DNA from: ZC4RG30 sp965652645
GTDB lineage: Bacteria > Pseudomonadota > Gammaproteobacteria > Steroidobacterales > Steroidobacteraceae
Direction: 5' to 3'
Length of the DNA: 37,988 bases
Assembly (NCBI GenBank): GCA_965652645.1
Contig: CBFGXE010000027.1
Location: forward strand, 1-37,988
Below the pieces are notes generated by a model. The model was not told the origin of the DNA, did not search any database, and saw only the letters and a program-made list of their open reading frames with translations. Of this stretch, positions 1-7,923 are shown piece by piece (positions within the stretch are counted from its first letter, which is position 1; every line of letters begins with the position of its first letter). A program made the translations under genes and the position numbers.

Positions 1-1
1 C

Positions 2-697
2 GGGCACCCCATGGCCTTCGGCCACGACCTGTCGGCAATGCGTGCCGCGATCGACGCCGACACGCGCCTGGTGTACATCGCCAATCCCAACAATCCCACG
101 GGCACCTGGGTCGATGAGGCCGCGTTGCGCGCCTTCCTCGATGCCGTGCCACCGCACGTCATTGTCGTGCTGGACGAGGCCTATTTCGAATATTCCCGCC
201 GCGTGGACTGCCCGGATGGCATGTCCCTTCTGGGGAAATATCCAAACCTGGTGGTGCTGCGTACCTTCTCCAAGGCACACGGCCTGGCAGGGGTGCGCGT
301 GGGCTACGGCATTTCCAGGGCCGACGTGGCCGACATGCTCAACCGCGTGCGCCAGCCCTTCAACGTGAACATCCCCGCGCTTGCGGGCGCGCAGGCCGCG
401 CTGGCCGACGCCGGGCAGCCGCGACGCGCGCAGCGGCTGGTGGAGGAGGGGCTCCGGCAACTGGGGGCGGCATTGCCTCCCCTGGGGCTCAAGGTCCATC
501 CCAGCGCCGGCAACTTCGTGCTGGTGGATACCGGCCGCGACGGACGGCTGGTGTATGAGAAGCTGCTCGGCCATGGGGTGATCGTGCGCCCCGTGGGCGG
601 CTACGGCCTGCCCGGGTGCCTCAGGATCACCATCGGCACGGCCGAACAGAACGAAACGCTGATCCGCGCGCTGGCCGCGGTGATGAAGGAAAGCTGA
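2..697 (+). CDS. hisC: Histidinol-phosphate aminotransferase, C-terminal part (5' end outside window)
   Basis: PLP-dependent aminotransferase of histidine biosynthesis; it converts imidazole-acetol phosphate plus glutamate to histidinol phosphate, and many HisC paralogues also act on aromatic acids. About 231 residues are visible of an expected 350-370. The frame is open to the left edge (codons for G-H-P precede the first ATG at 11), so that ATG is internal. Family marks: the FGHDL segment at the first visible codons, the IANPNNPTG turn, the DEAYFEY strand with the PLP-contacting Asp and Tyr, and the PLP-lysine motif TFSKAHGLAGVRVGYG with the Schiff-base Lys at 272-274. The C-terminal LRITIGTAEQN carries the substrate-carboxylate Arg. 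It ends 6 bases before aroA. In gammaproteobacteria this position (pheA-hisC-(tyrA)-aroA) usually holds a second hisC copy serving aromatic amino acid synthesis, so the role may be tyrosine/phenylalanine rather than histidine. Confidence 0.9.
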   Translation, partial: GHPMAFGHDLSAMRAAIDADTRLVYIANPNNPTGTWVDEAALRAFLDAVPPHVIVVLDEAYFEYSRRVDCPDGMSLLGKYPNLVVLRTFSKAHGLAGVRVGYGISRADVADMLNRVRQPFNVNIPALAGAQAALADAGQPRRAQRLVEEGLRQLGAALPPLGLKVHPSAGNFVLVDTGRDGRLVYEKLLGHGVIVRPVGGYGLPGCLRITIGTAEQNETLIRALAAVMKES

Positions 698-703
698 TAT
701 CGA

Positions 704-2005
704 ATGAAGAACTGGAAGGTCGAGCCCGCGCGGGAAGTGTCTGGACGGGTGCGTGTGCCCGGCGACAAGTCCATTTCGCATCGCTCGGTGATGCTGGGCG
801 GCATCGCGCAGGGGCGCACCGAGGTGACCGGGTTCCTCGACGGCGAGGACTGCCTGGCAACCGTGGAGGCCTTCCGTGCCATGGGCGTCACGGTTGATCG
901 CCACAGCGATACTGCGCTCACGGTGCACGGCCGCGGGTTGCACGGGCTTTCGGCACCTGACCGCGTGCTCGACATGGGCAATGCGGGCACTGCCATCCGC
1001 CTGTCGATGGGGCTGCTCTGCGGCCAGAAGTTCAGTTGCACGCTCACTGGCGACGAGTCGCTGCGCTCCAGGCCCATGGAGCGCGTGGCCGGGCCTCTCC
1101 GGCAGATGGGGGCCCGCATCGATACCACCGACGGCAGGCCGCCCGTGACGCTGCATCCGGCAGGGCGCCTCACGGGCATCGACTACGCCATGCCCATGGC
1201 CAGCGCGCAGGTGAAGTCGGCCATCCTGCTGGCGGGCCTGTATGCCGAGGGTCGCACCAGCGTCACCGAACCTGCGCCCACCCGGGACCACACCGAGCGC
1301 ATGCTGCGCGGCTTCGGGCTGGAGGTGGAGGGCAATGGCCCGCGCGCCAGCCTGGTGGGCGGACAGCAGCTCACTGGCACGCGCATCGCGGTGCCGGGTG
1401 ACATTTCCTCCGCGGCCTTCTTCCTGGTCGCCGGCTGCATCGCCGGGCGCAACGACTTCGTGCTGGAGAACGTGGGCATCAATCCCACGCGCACCGGCAT
1501 CCTCGACGTGCTGAAGCTGATGGGTGCGGATCTCACCGTGCACCAGCGTGAATCCCAGGGTGGCGAGCCGGTGGCCGACATCCAGGTACGCCGCTCGGCA
1601 TTGCGTGGCATCGCCGTGCCGGAGCAACTGGTGCCCCTGGCCATCGACGAGCTGCCCGTGCTGTTCATCGCCGCCGCCGCGGCCGAGGGCGAGACCGTGT
1701 TTACCGGCGCGGCCGAACTGCGTGTGAAGGAGAGCGATCGCCTGGCGGTGATGGCAGAGGGACTCACCCGCGCCGGCATACCCAACGAGCTGCTGCCGGA
1801 TGGCATCCGCATCCAGGGCGGACATCGCCTGCAGGGTGCCGTGATCGACAGTTACGGGGATCACCGCATCGCCATGTCCTTCGCGGTGGCCAGCCTGATC
1901 GCGGACGGCACACTCACGATCCGCGACGTGGCCAACGTGGCCACCTCCTTCCCCGGCTTCCCGAAGCTCGCCGCCAGCTGCGGCCTTGCGGTGCGGGACG
2001 CATGA
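704..2005 (+). CDS. aroA: 3-phosphoshikimate 1-carboxyvinyltransferase (EPSP synthase)
   Basis: Sixth step of the cytosolic shikimate pathway: shikimate-3-phosphate plus phosphoenolpyruvate gives EPSP. The protein has 433 residues, a normal length. Visible motifs: GDKSISHR with Lys22 near the N-terminus, GNAGTAIRL, SRPMERVAGPLRQMGA, SAQVKSA, RDHTERML, GDISSA, NPTRTG, the catalytic-Asp segment AIDELPVL, VKESDRL with the catalytic Glu, and GDHRIAMSFAV. The combination R-D-H-T-E, G-D-I-S-S, S-A-Q-V-K and N-P-T-R is the set I know as marking class II EPSP synthases, the class with many glyphosate-insensitive members; the phenotype is not shown by sequence. The ATG at 704 follows a purine-rich stretch and leaves 6 bases after hisC. 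The stop overlaps the cmk start (ATGA), implying translational coupling. Confidence 0.97.
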   Translation: MKNWKVEPAREVSGRVRVPGDKSISHRSVMLGGIAQGRTEVTGFLDGEDCLATVEAFRAMGVTVDRHSDTALTVHGRGLHGLSAPDRVLDMGNAGTAIRLSMGLLCGQKFSCTLTGDESLRSRPMERVAGPLRQMGARIDTTDGRPPVTLHPAGRLTGIDYAMPMASAQVKSAILLAGLYAEGRTSVTEPAPTRDHTERMLRGFGLEVEGNGPRASLVGGQQLTGTRIAVPGDISSAAFFLVAGCIAGRNDFVLENVGINPTRTGILDVLKLMGADLTVHQRESQGGEPVADIQVRRSALRGIAVPEQLVPLAIDELPVLFIAAAAAEGETVFTGAAELRVKESDRLAVMAEGLTRAGIPNELLPDGIRIQGGHRLQGAVIDSYGDHRIAMSFAVASLIADGTLTIRDVANVATSFPGFPKLAASCGLAVRDA

Positions 2006-2700
2006 GGTCGCATTCCGGCGAGGACCGGGCCGTGCCGGTGATCACCATCGACGGGCCCAGCGGCTCGGGCAAGGGCACCATCAGTCGCCGGCTGGCCGGA
2101 CTGCTGGAATGGCACCTGCTGGACAGCGGGGCCCTGTACCGCCTGGTGGCCCTTGCCGGGCGCAAGGCCGGGCTGGACCTTGCAGACGAGGCGGGCCATG
2201 CCGCCGCTGCCGCCCGCATGGCCGTGACCTTCGGGCAGACCGGGGCCGGTGACGAGAAGGTGCTGCTGGGCGGCGAGGACGTGACGGCCGACATCCGCAC
2301 CGAGGAGGCCGGCCAGGGCGCTTCCCGCGTTGCCGCCTGGCCCCCGGTGCGTGCCGCGCTGCTGCAGCGCCAGAAGGATTTCGCCCAGCCGCCGGGCCTG
2401 GTGGCCGACGGACGGGACATGGGCACCGTGGTTTTCCCTTCGGCCGACCTGAAGATCTTCCTGACCGCGAGCCCCGCCGAAAGGGCCCGCAGGCGCTATA
2501 ACCAGTTGAAAGACAAGGGTTCTGGTGCTAGCCTTGCCGCCCTTTCGCTGGAGATAGCCGAGCGTGACAGGCGGGATTCCACCCGCGCCGTGGCGCCGCT
2601 GCTGCCCGCCGACGACGCCGTGACCATCGACAGCACCAGCCTCACGATCGATGAGGTGGTGCAGCGGATCATGGCCGAAGTGCGGGCACGCCGCATCTGA
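2002..2700 (+). CDS. cmk: Cytidylate kinase
   Basis: Phosphorylates CMP and dCMP to the diphosphates using ATP in nucleotide salvage and turnover. The protein has 232 residues, standard length. The P-loop GPSGSGKGT lies at residues 18-26 after the ITID strand. GALYRLVAL matches the CMP-binding region, VADGRDMGTVVFP is the hallmark of this family, and ARRRYNQL and ERDRRDSTRAVAPL are the conserved Arg-rich lid and NMP-domain segments. The start is the ATG overlapping the aroA stop; an alternative downstream start is not needed because the N-terminal extension is short. cmk followed by rpsA is a near-universal proteobacterial arrangement. Confidence 0.96.
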   Translation: MRSHSGEDRAVPVITIDGPSGSGKGTISRRLAGLLEWHLLDSGALYRLVALAGRKAGLDLADEAGHAAAAARMAVTFGQTGAGDEKVLLGGEDVTADIRTEEAGQGASRVAAWPPVRAALLQRQKDFAQPPGLVADGRDMGTVVFPSADLKIFLTASPAERARRRYNQLKDKGSGASLAALSLEIAERDRRDSTRAVAPLLPADDAVTIDSTSLTIDEVVQRIMAEVRARRI

Positions 2701-2723
2701 CTCCAGCAGAAGGTTTTCGGGTC

Positions 2724-2756
2724 GGACACCACCCTGTGGCGTCCGTGTTTCAACAC
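2724..2756 (+). promoter_or_regulatory. rpsA 5' leader hairpins
   Basis: In the 104-base cmk-rpsA gap, GGAC (2724-2727) and CCAC (2729-2732) pair with GTGG (2736-2739) and GTCC (2741-2744) around a 3-base loop, with one A/C mismatch. A second small hairpin follows (GTGTT/AACAC, 2745-2756). No good Shine-Dalgarno precedes the rpsA ATG. In E. coli the rpsA leader folds into hairpins recognised by S1 itself for translation and autorepression; a similar role here is inference from position and structure. Confidence 0.4.
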
Positions 2757-2804
2757 AACCGTGCCGGCGCGCATCGCAATGCCGTGGCACGCAACGAGTG
2801 GTGC

Positions 2805-4487
2805 ATGAGCGAATCTTTCAGCGAACTGTTCGAACAAAGCCTGGCCAATACCCGCATCCGTCCGGGCCAGATCCTCACCGGACGCGTCGTCAGCGTCAGC
2901 GACGACATGGTCATCGTCAATGTGGGCCTGAAGTCCGAGGCCGTCATCCCCATCGAGCAGTTCCGCAATGAGCGCGGCGAGGTCGAGGTCGTCGAGGGTG
3001 ACGACGTCGAGGTCGCGCTCGATGCCATCGAGAACGGCAATGGCGAGACCCATCTCTCGCGCGACAAGGCCAAGCGTGCCCGCACCTGGACGCGCCTGGA
3101 AAAGGCCTTCAACGACTCCGAGATCGTCACCGGCATCATCACCGGCCGCGTGAAGGGCGGCTTCACGGTGGAGCTGGAGAACGTGCGCGCGTTCCTGCCG
3201 GGTTCGCTGGTGGATGTGCGCCCCGTGCGCGACACCTCGTACCTTGAGAACAAGCCGCTAGAGTTCAAGGTCATCAAGCTCGACCAGAAGCGCAACAATG
3301 TCGTGGTCTCGCGCCGCGCCGTGGTGGAGCAGGAATTCTCCGCCGAGCGCAGCGCGCTGATGGACAACCTGCAGGAAGGCGCGGTCGTGAAGGGCGTGGT
3401 GAAGAACCTCACCGACTACGGCGCGTTTGTCGACCTGGGTGGCATCGACGGCCTGCTGCACATCACCGACATGGCGTGGAAGCGCGTCAAGCACCCGTCG
3501 GAAGTGGTGCAGGTCGGCCAGGAAGTGGAAGTGCGCATCCTGAAGTTCGACCGCGAGCGCTCGCGCGTCTCGCTGGGCCTGAAGCAGCTGGGTGCCGATC
3601 CCTGGGAGAACATCGCCCGCCGTTATCCCCCGAACACCCGCGTGTTCGGCAAGGTCACGAACATCGCCGACTACGGCGCGTTCGTGGAGATCGAGGATGG
3701 CGTCGAGGGCCTGGTGCACGTCTCGGAGATGGACTGGACGAACAAGAACGTCAACCCGTCCAAGGTCGTGCAGACCGGCGAGGAAGTCGAGGTGATGGTG
3801 CTCGACGTGGACGAAGAGCGTCGCCGCATCTCCCTGGGCCTCAAGCAGTGCAAGAGCAACCCGTGGAAGGAGTTCGCCGAGAACTTCAACCGTGGCGACA
3901 AGGTCTCCGGCCAGGTCAAGTCGATCACCGACTTCGGCGTGTTCATCGGCCTGTCGGGCAACATCGACGGCCTGGTGCACCTGTCCGACATCAGCTGGGA
4001 CATCCCCGGCGAAGAGGCCGTGCGCAGCTACCAGAAGGGCCAGCTCATCGAAGCGATGGTGCTGTCGATCGATCCGGAGCGCGAGCGCATCTCGCTGGGC
4101 ATCAAGCAGCTGGCGAAGGATCCGTTCTCCGGCTACGTGGCCGAGCACCCGCGCGGCAGCATCGTCACCGGCACCGTGGTCGAAGTCGACCAGCGCGGCG
4201 CGCTGATCGACCTGGGCAATGGCGTCGAGGGCCAGCTGCGCGCCACCGAGCTGGGCCGTGACCGCGTCGACGACGCGCGCACCGTGCTGAAGGTGGGCGA
4301 CACGGTCGAGGCCAAGTTCGTCGGCGTGGACCGCAAGACTCGTTCCATCACGCTGTCGATCAAGGCCAAGGAGATCCACGAGGAAGCCGAGGCGGTGCAG
4401 AGCTACCGCACGGAATCCGGCGGTGGCTCCTCGGGCACCAGCCTGGGCGACCTGCTCAAGGAGCAGATCGGCAACGATCGCGACTGA
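2805..4487 (+). CDS. rpsA: 30S ribosomal protein S1
   Basis: Large RNA-binding ribosomal protein that brings structured mRNAs to the 30S subunit. The ATG at 2805 gives 560 residues beginning MSESFSELFEQSL, which matches known S1 N-termini; an in-frame ATG at 2736 would add 23 unlikely residues. Six S1 (OB-fold) repeats can be followed, at roughly residues 20-87, 105-171, 190-260, 277-347, 364-434 and 450-520. They carry recurrent YGAFV-(D/E)-(L/I) and G-L-(V/L)-H-(V/I/L)-(S/T) signatures, including LTDYGAFVDLGGIDGLLHIT in repeat 3. The last repeat (RGALIDLGNGVEGQLRATEL) is degenerate, as usual. The leader lacks a strong ribosome-binding site, which is typical of this gene. It lies between cmk and ihfB as in other gammaproteobacteria. 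Confidence 0.98.
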   Translation: MSESFSELFEQSLANTRIRPGQILTGRVVSVSDDMVIVNVGLKSEAVIPIEQFRNERGEVEVVEGDDVEVALDAIENGNGETHLSRDKAKRARTWTRLEKAFNDSEIVTGIITGRVKGGFTVELENVRAFLPGSLVDVRPVRDTSYLENKPLEFKVIKLDQKRNNVVVSRRAVVEQEFSAERSALMDNLQEGAVVKGVVKNLTDYGAFVDLGGIDGLLHITDMAWKRVKHPSEVVQVGQEVEVRILKFDRERSRVSLGLKQLGADPWENIARRYPPNTRVFGKVTNIADYGAFVEIEDGVEGLVHVSEMDWTNKNVNPSKVVQTGEEVEVMVLDVDEERRRISLGLKQCKSNPWKEFAENFNRGDKVSGQVKSITDFGVFIGLSGNIDGLVHLSDISWDIPGEEAVRSYQKGQLIEAMVLSIDPERERISLGIKQLAKDPFSGYVAEHPRGSIVTGTVVEVDQRGALIDLGNGVEGQLRATELGRDRVDDARTVLKVGDTVEAKFVGVDRKTRSITLSIKAKEIHEEAEAVQSYRTESGGGSSGTSLGDLLKEQIGNDRD

Positions 4488-4502
4488 TCGCAACGCACGC
4501 CG

Positions 4503-4535
4503 GGCGGGCCGCCGCATGAAGCGATGCGGCCCGCC
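4503..4535 (+). terminator. rpsA-ihfB intergenic hairpin
   Basis: A perfect 10-base inverted repeat (GGCGGGCCGC at 4503-4512, GCGGCCCGCC at 4526-4535) has a 13-base loop and lies 15 bases after the rpsA stop. No U-tract follows, so it is more likely an RNA-stabilising or attenuating element lowering ihfB relative to rpsA than a simple intrinsic terminator. Confidence 0.5.
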
Positions 4536-4558
4536 AGGCGCATCCAGGGCAGGCCCGC

Positions 4559-4861
4559 ATGACGAAGTCGGAACTGATCGAGATCATCACCGCCAAGCAG
4601 AAGCATCTGCCGGCGCGTGACGTCGAACTGGCCCTCAAGCAGATCCTGGAGATCATGAGCGATGCGCTCTCGCAGGGGCAGCGCATCGAGATCCGCGGCT
4701 TCGGCAGCTTCTCGCTGCATTTCCGGCCGCCGCGGCAGGGACGCAATCCCAAGACCGGCGAGGCCGTGGCCCTTTCGGGCAAGCACGTGCCGCATTTCAA
4801 GCCGGGCAAGGACCTGCGCGAGCGGGTCAACGAAAGCGCGGGACAGCCCATCCGCGATTGA
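4559..4861 (+). CDS. ihfB: Integration host factor beta subunit
   Basis: DNA-bending nucleoid protein that pairs with IhfA and inserts prolines into the minor groove, acting in recombination, replication and sigma-54 promoter architecture. It has 100 residues. The sequence runs MTKSELIEII at the N-terminus, then IEIRGFGSFSLHFR, then the DNA-intercalating RNPKTG loop (Pro64), and VPHFKPGKDLRERVN. These match IHF-beta rather than HU (GFGSFSLHFR and the HFKPGK end). The ATG at 4559 gives the canonical N-terminus. A 71-base gap containing a strong hairpin separates it from rpsA; in relatives ihfB also has a promoter inside rpsA. Confidence 0.96.
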   Translation: MTKSELIEIITAKQKHLPARDVELALKQILEIMSDALSQGQRIEIRGFGSFSLHFRPPRQGRNPKTGEAVALSGKHVPHFKPGKDLRERVNESAGQPIRD

Positions 4862-4893
4862 AGCCGGAGAATCGGCGGGATCGCGCCGGATTC

Positions 4894-4915
4894 ACGCATC
4901 CCATGCCGGATGCGT
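4894..4915 (+). terminator. Hairpin downstream of ihfB
   Basis: Perfect 8-base inverted repeat ACGCATCC (4894-4901) and GGATGCGT (4908-4915) with a 6-base loop, 32 bases after the ihfB stop. A second 6-bp hairpin (GCGGCC/GGCCGC, 4934-4950) follows. There is no T-tract. Possible end of the hisC-ihfB operon. Confidence 0.4.
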
Positions 4916-4975
4916 CACCTCCACACTGTCCGGGCGGCCGTGGTGGCCGCTGGTTGGCACAGACCGGAGGTTCAC

Positions 4976-5377
4976 ATGCTTGCATACAGACAGTCCCTGG
5001 TGGCGCTCACGATCGGCCTGCTGCTGCTGTTGTTCGGGTCTGCCGTCCCGGCCGCGCAGGTGGACATCAACACGGCCGATGCCGCCACGCTGGCAAAGGA
5101 GCTCAAGGGCATCGGCATGAAACGGGCGCAGGACATCGTCGAATACCGCCAGAAGCACGGGCCGTTCAAGTCGGCCGATGAGCTGGCGCTCGTGAAGGGC
5201 ATCGGTCCGGCGTCCATTGCCAGGAACCGGGACATCATCCGCACCGACGGCAAGGGCGCCCCCGCCCCCGATCCGGCCGCCAGGACTGCCCGGAAACAGG
5301 TTCCCGCGGCCCGGCCAGGCACCAAGCCATCCGGCCCACCCGCGGGCGGAACCGGTTCAACTTCCCGCGGCCGCTAG
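4976..5377 (+). CDS. Secreted helix-hairpin-helix (ComEA-type) protein
   Basis: Small exported DNA-binding protein of the ComEA family, whose members bind incoming double-stranded DNA in the periplasm during natural transformation. The ATG at 4976 follows a strong GGAGG (4966-4970) with good spacing and gives 133 residues; an earlier in-frame ATG at 4910 would spoil the signal peptide. Residues 1-24 form a signal sequence (YRQSLVALTIGLLLLLFGSAVPAAQ). Residues about 25-82 hold the paired HhH motifs VDINTADAATLAKELKGIG and LALVKGIGPASIARN. The tail after residue 85 is Pro/Ala/Arg-rich and probably disordered. No other competence gene is in the window, so a role in transformation is only a family-level suggestion. 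Confidence 0.85.
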   Translation: MLAYRQSLVALTIGLLLLLFGSAVPAAQVDINTADAATLAKELKGIGMKRAQDIVEYRQKHGPFKSADELALVKGIGPASIARNRDIIRTDGKGAPAPDPAARTARKQVPAARPGTKPSGPPAGGTGSTSRGR

Positions 5378-5419
5378 TCCTGTAACATCGTTGCAGTCTG
5401 GGCAGGGAGCTGCAACGGA

Positions 5420-6310
5420 ATGGTGCGGACAGTGGAGACGAAGAAAGTCAGGACGGCGGTATTTCCGGTGGCGGGCAGGGGCACGCGCTTCCTGCCGGCG
5501 ACCAAGGCCAGCCCCAAGGAAATGCTGCCAGTGGTCGACAAGCCGCTGATCCAGTATGCGGTGGAAGAGGCCCTGGCCGCGGGTGCGACGCGCCTGGTGT
5601 TCATCACGGGCGCGTCCAAACGCGCCATCGAAGACCACTTCGATGCCGACGCCGAGCTCGAAAAGCTGCTCGACGCCCAGGGCAAGTCCGAACTGGCCGA
5701 CCAGCTGCGCAGCGTGCTGCCCGCAAATGCCACCTGCATCTACATCCGCCAGCCGGCGCCCCTGGGACTGGGGCATGCCGTGCTCTGCGCGCGGCCGGCG
5801 GTGGGCGACGAGCCGTTCTTCGTGCACCTGGCTGACGACCTCATTGATGCGGAGAAACCCTGCCTGCAGCAGATGGCCGAGGTGCACGAGCGCAATGGCC
5901 GCAGCGTGCTGGGCGTGGAGGAGGTCGAGCCCTCCGAGACCGACAAATACGGCATCGTCGACGCCAATGGATCATCCGAACGCGTGGTAGCCATCAAGGC
6001 CATCGTGGAGAAGCCGCAGCCGGCCCGGGCACCCTCCAACCTGGCGGTGGTCGGCCGCTACGTGCTGACCCCGAGCATCTTCGACCACCTCGAGGAAATC
6101 GGCGCCGGCGCCGGCGGCGAGATCCAGCTCACCGACGGCATTGCCCGCCTGATGAAGGACGAGGACGTCTACGCCTATCGTTTTGCCGGCAAGCGCTACG
6201 ATTGCGGCAGCAAGCTCGGCTACCTGCAGGCCTCCGTGGAATACGGCCTGAGGCACCCGAAGCTCGGCGGGCCCTTCAGGGAATACCTCCAGCAGCTGAT
6301 GCGCGACTGA
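5420..6310 (+). CDS. galU: UTP-glucose-1-phosphate uridylyltransferase
   Basis: Cytosolic enzyme making UDP-glucose from UTP and glucose-1-phosphate, for surface polysaccharides and trehalose. It has 296 residues. The nucleotide-binding motif GRGTRFLPATKASPKEMLPVVDKPLIQYAVEEA covers residues about 19-51 in segments, HLADDLID is the metal/nucleotide Asp region, IVEKP carries the catalytic Lys, and GEIQLTD and KRYDCGSKLGYLQA are conserved. The start at 5420 leaves an 11-residue lead before the Rossmann strand; a GTG at 5423 is an alternative. An inverted repeat (GTTGCAG 5390-5396, CTGCAAC 5410-5416) places a GGAG ribosome site in its loop just before the start. The stop abuts the stop of the convergent gene on the other strand with no gap. 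Confidence 0.96.
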   Translation: MVRTVETKKVRTAVFPVAGRGTRFLPATKASPKEMLPVVDKPLIQYAVEEALAAGATRLVFITGASKRAIEDHFDADAELEKLLDAQGKSELADQLRSVLPANATCIYIRQPAPLGLGHAVLCARPAVGDEPFFVHLADDLIDAEKPCLQQMAEVHERNGRSVLGVEEVEPSETDKYGIVDANGSSERVVAIKAIVEKPQPARAPSNLAVVGRYVLTPSIFDHLEEIGAGAGGEIQLTDGIARLMKDEDVYAYRFAGKRYDCGSKLGYLQASVEYGLRHPKLGGPFREYLQQLMRD

Positions 6311-7312
6311 CTAACGCTGCTCGCGGGCCCAATCGTCCCACGGGCCCGTGGTGTTGTAGGGCACGGTAATGAAGTGGGCCTCGATCTGCTCGATCATGCC
6401 GTCCTTCAGCTTGAAGAGTTCCATCAGGTAGAAGGTGTGCGGCCGGTACAGCAGGGGTTTCGCCGGCGTGCCGTCGGTGAGCTGGTAGTCGCCCATCCGG
6501 CCCATCTTGTCCATGAAGGCCACGCCCAGCACCAGGCCGCGCTCCTCGTCCACCAGCGGGAAGCGCCGGCCGCGCACGCGGTCGTTGTAGCGGTAGTAAC
6601 CCAGGCGGAACTGTTCCTCGCATCCCAGCCTTGATACCGGCGTGACGGTGAAGCCCGAGTTGTGCGTGGTCTTCACGCCGTTTTCCACCCGCGAGCAATC
6701 GGGATGGAATTTCGTGAACAGGGTGCCGTCATTGAGCTGCAGGGTGTCGAAGTAGCCGTCCGACAGCGCGATCATCTGCGCACGCGGCACCCGCTGTGCC
6801 GGCGGGAGGATCTCGTTGAGCACGGGCTTGTGCTCGAACTTCTGGTCCTCGAAGCGGATGCCCGAGTCCGCCTGGCGCACGATCAGGGTCTCGGCCTCCG
6901 ATACCAGGCCGTTTTCCACCTTGAGCCGCAGGGTATATGCGGAGGTGTCGGTGGTCTCGGTCACGGTGCCGAAGAATCCGACCTCGCCCGTGAGCGGATC
7001 GGCGAAGCGCAGGTCATACGAACCCAGGGCGGTGATGGTGCCCCACAGGCCGTCGCCCACCATCAGCGGCACGGTATTTTCAGTATTGCGCACCCTGGGG
7101 GCCCAGGGCACGCGTGCGGGATTGCGCTCCTTCAGGGCTGCCAGGTAGGTATCGAGCACGCGGTAGAGGTCGGCGCGCGTGGTGCGGACCGGCGCGGCAT
7201 TGCGGCGCGGGTCCGGCAACCACTCCTCGGCGGCGCGTCCGGGCACGGCGGCCGTGATGCCGGCCAGCAGGAGGGCGCCAAGCAGCGCACGGCGAACGGG
7301 TGCCTTCATCAT
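6311..7312 (-). CDS. Secreted DUF8021-like protein
   Basis: Function unknown. The start at 7312 (ATGATG, second ATG at 7309) follows GGGGGAAGG and gives 333 residues with a clear signal peptide (about residues 1-30, hydrophobic core LLGALLLAGITAAV ending in GRAAEE). The mature part starts with a helix-rich YRVLDTYLAALKERNPARVPWAP segment. It then has two SnoaL-like alpha+beta units, each ending in a strand such as EAHFITVPYNTTGPWDDW at the C-terminus. This looks like the DUF8021 family, which I recall from bacteria and fungi beside aromatic-compound oxidases; I assign it from memory, without a search. It diverges from the DUF3237/flavoprotein operon across a shared promoter region, suggesting co-regulation. 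A lyase, isomerase or binding role on the flavoenzyme's substrate is possible but not shown. Confidence 0.6.
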   Translation of the reverse strand: MMKAPVRRALLGALLLAGITAAVPGRAAEEWLPDPRRNAAPVRTTRADLYRVLDTYLAALKERNPARVPWAPRVRNTENTVPLMVGDGLWGTITALGSYDLRFADPLTGEVGFFGTVTETTDTSAYTLRLKVENGLVSEAETLIVRQADSGIRFEDQKFEHKPVLNEILPPAQRVPRAQMIALSDGYFDTLQLNDGTLFTKFHPDCSRVENGVKTTHNSGFTVTPVSRLGCEEQFRLGYYRYNDRVRGRRFPLVDEERGLVLGVAFMDKMGRMGDYQLTDGTPAKPLLYRPHTFYLMELFKLKDGMIEQIEAHFITVPYNTTGPWDDWAREQR

Positions 7313-7331
7313 CCTTCCCCCGACAGAACAG

Positions 7332-7360
7332 TTGGAATGGTTTGCCGGGCATTCTAACAT
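7332..7360 (+). promoter_or_regulatory. Sigma-70-type promoter of the DUF3237 operon
   Basis: TTGGAA (7332-7337), 17-base spacer, TAACAT (7355-7360); the expected start of transcription near 7367 lies about 46 bases before the GTG at 7413. Confidence 0.55.
7351..7359 (-). promoter_or_regulatory. Extended -10 element for the divergent DUF8021-like gene
   Basis: On the minus strand this reads TGTTAGAAT, an extended -10 (TGn plus TAGAAT). It overlaps the -10 of the plus-strand promoter, so the two divergent promoters share the same melted region. No clear -35 was found. Confidence 0.4.
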
Positions 7361-7412
7361 CGGGCGATGCCGTGGCCCGCGCCGCGGCCACGCCGAATAC
7401 AAGGGGGTAGCA

Positions 7413-7919
7413 GTGGATCCGGAACAGTTCTCCACCCTGGAGCAGCCGCGCTTCGAGTTTGCGATGGAGGTGCGCCTGCGCTTCACGCGGGTCCAGCAGA
7501 TCACCCAGCTTCCCACTGGCGGCGTGCGCAGCGCGGTTTACGTGGACTCCGGGGAGTTCTCGGGGCCGAACATCAAGGGCAAGGCCGTGCCCAATTCCGG
7601 CGGCGATTACGCGCTGTTCCGGCCCGACGATGTGGCCATCTTCGATGCACGCTACATGCTGCAGGAAGATGACGGCACGTTGATCCTGCTGCACAACAAG
7701 GGATTCCTCTGGGGCCGCACTCCCGACGTGATGGACCGCCTGCGCAAGTGGGCCTTCGAAGGCGGCGCGCCGGTGCCGCACGCGGAATATTACCTGCGGG
7801 CCTCGCCCACCTTCGAGACCAGCGTGGGCAAGCACGACTGGCTCACCAAGCATGTCTTCGTGGGCATCGGCGAGCGCAAGCCCGACGGCAACCTCATCCG
7901 CTACTACAAGGTGACCTGA
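7413..7919 (+). CDS. DUF3237 family protein
   Basis: Cytosolic protein of unknown function, 168 residues from a GTG at 7413 preceded by AGGGGG (7402-7407). The whole length fits one DUF3237 domain: an N-terminal strand LEQPRFEFAMEVRLRF, GGVRSAVYVDSGEFSGPNIKGKAVPNSGGDYALFRPD, the core DARYMLQEDDGTLILLHNKGF, and the C-terminal EYYLRASPTFETSVGKHDWLTKHVFVGIGERKPDG. No signal peptide or metal-ligand cluster is evident. DUF3237 proteins often sit in aromatic or terpenoid degradation clusters; here it is followed 4 bases later by a 4-cresol-dehydrogenase-like flavoprotein. A binding or isomerase role is speculation. Confidence 0.85.
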   Translation: MDPEQFSTLEQPRFEFAMEVRLRFTRVQQITQLPTGGVRSAVYVDSGEFSGPNIKGKAVPNSGGDYALFRPDDVAIFDARYMLQEDDGTLILLHNKGFLWGRTPDVMDRLRKWAFEGGAPVPHAEYYLRASPTFETSVGKHDWLTKHVFVGIGERKPDGNLIRYYKVT

Positions 7920-7923
7920 CGCG

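Noticed and set aside
1861..2790. 309-codon minus-strand frame opposite aroA/cmk
   Set aside because: Antisense of two certain genes; no domain recognisable.
3258..4517. 419-codon minus-strand frame opposite rpsA
   Set aside because: Antisense of the repeated S1 domains; no ribosome site, no domain.
4503..4535. Strong hairpins (also 4894-4915, 10558-10576, 23235-23265, 29424-29444) as classical intrinsic terminators
   Set aside because: None is followed by a run of T on the relevant strand; reported only as hairpins of uncertain action.
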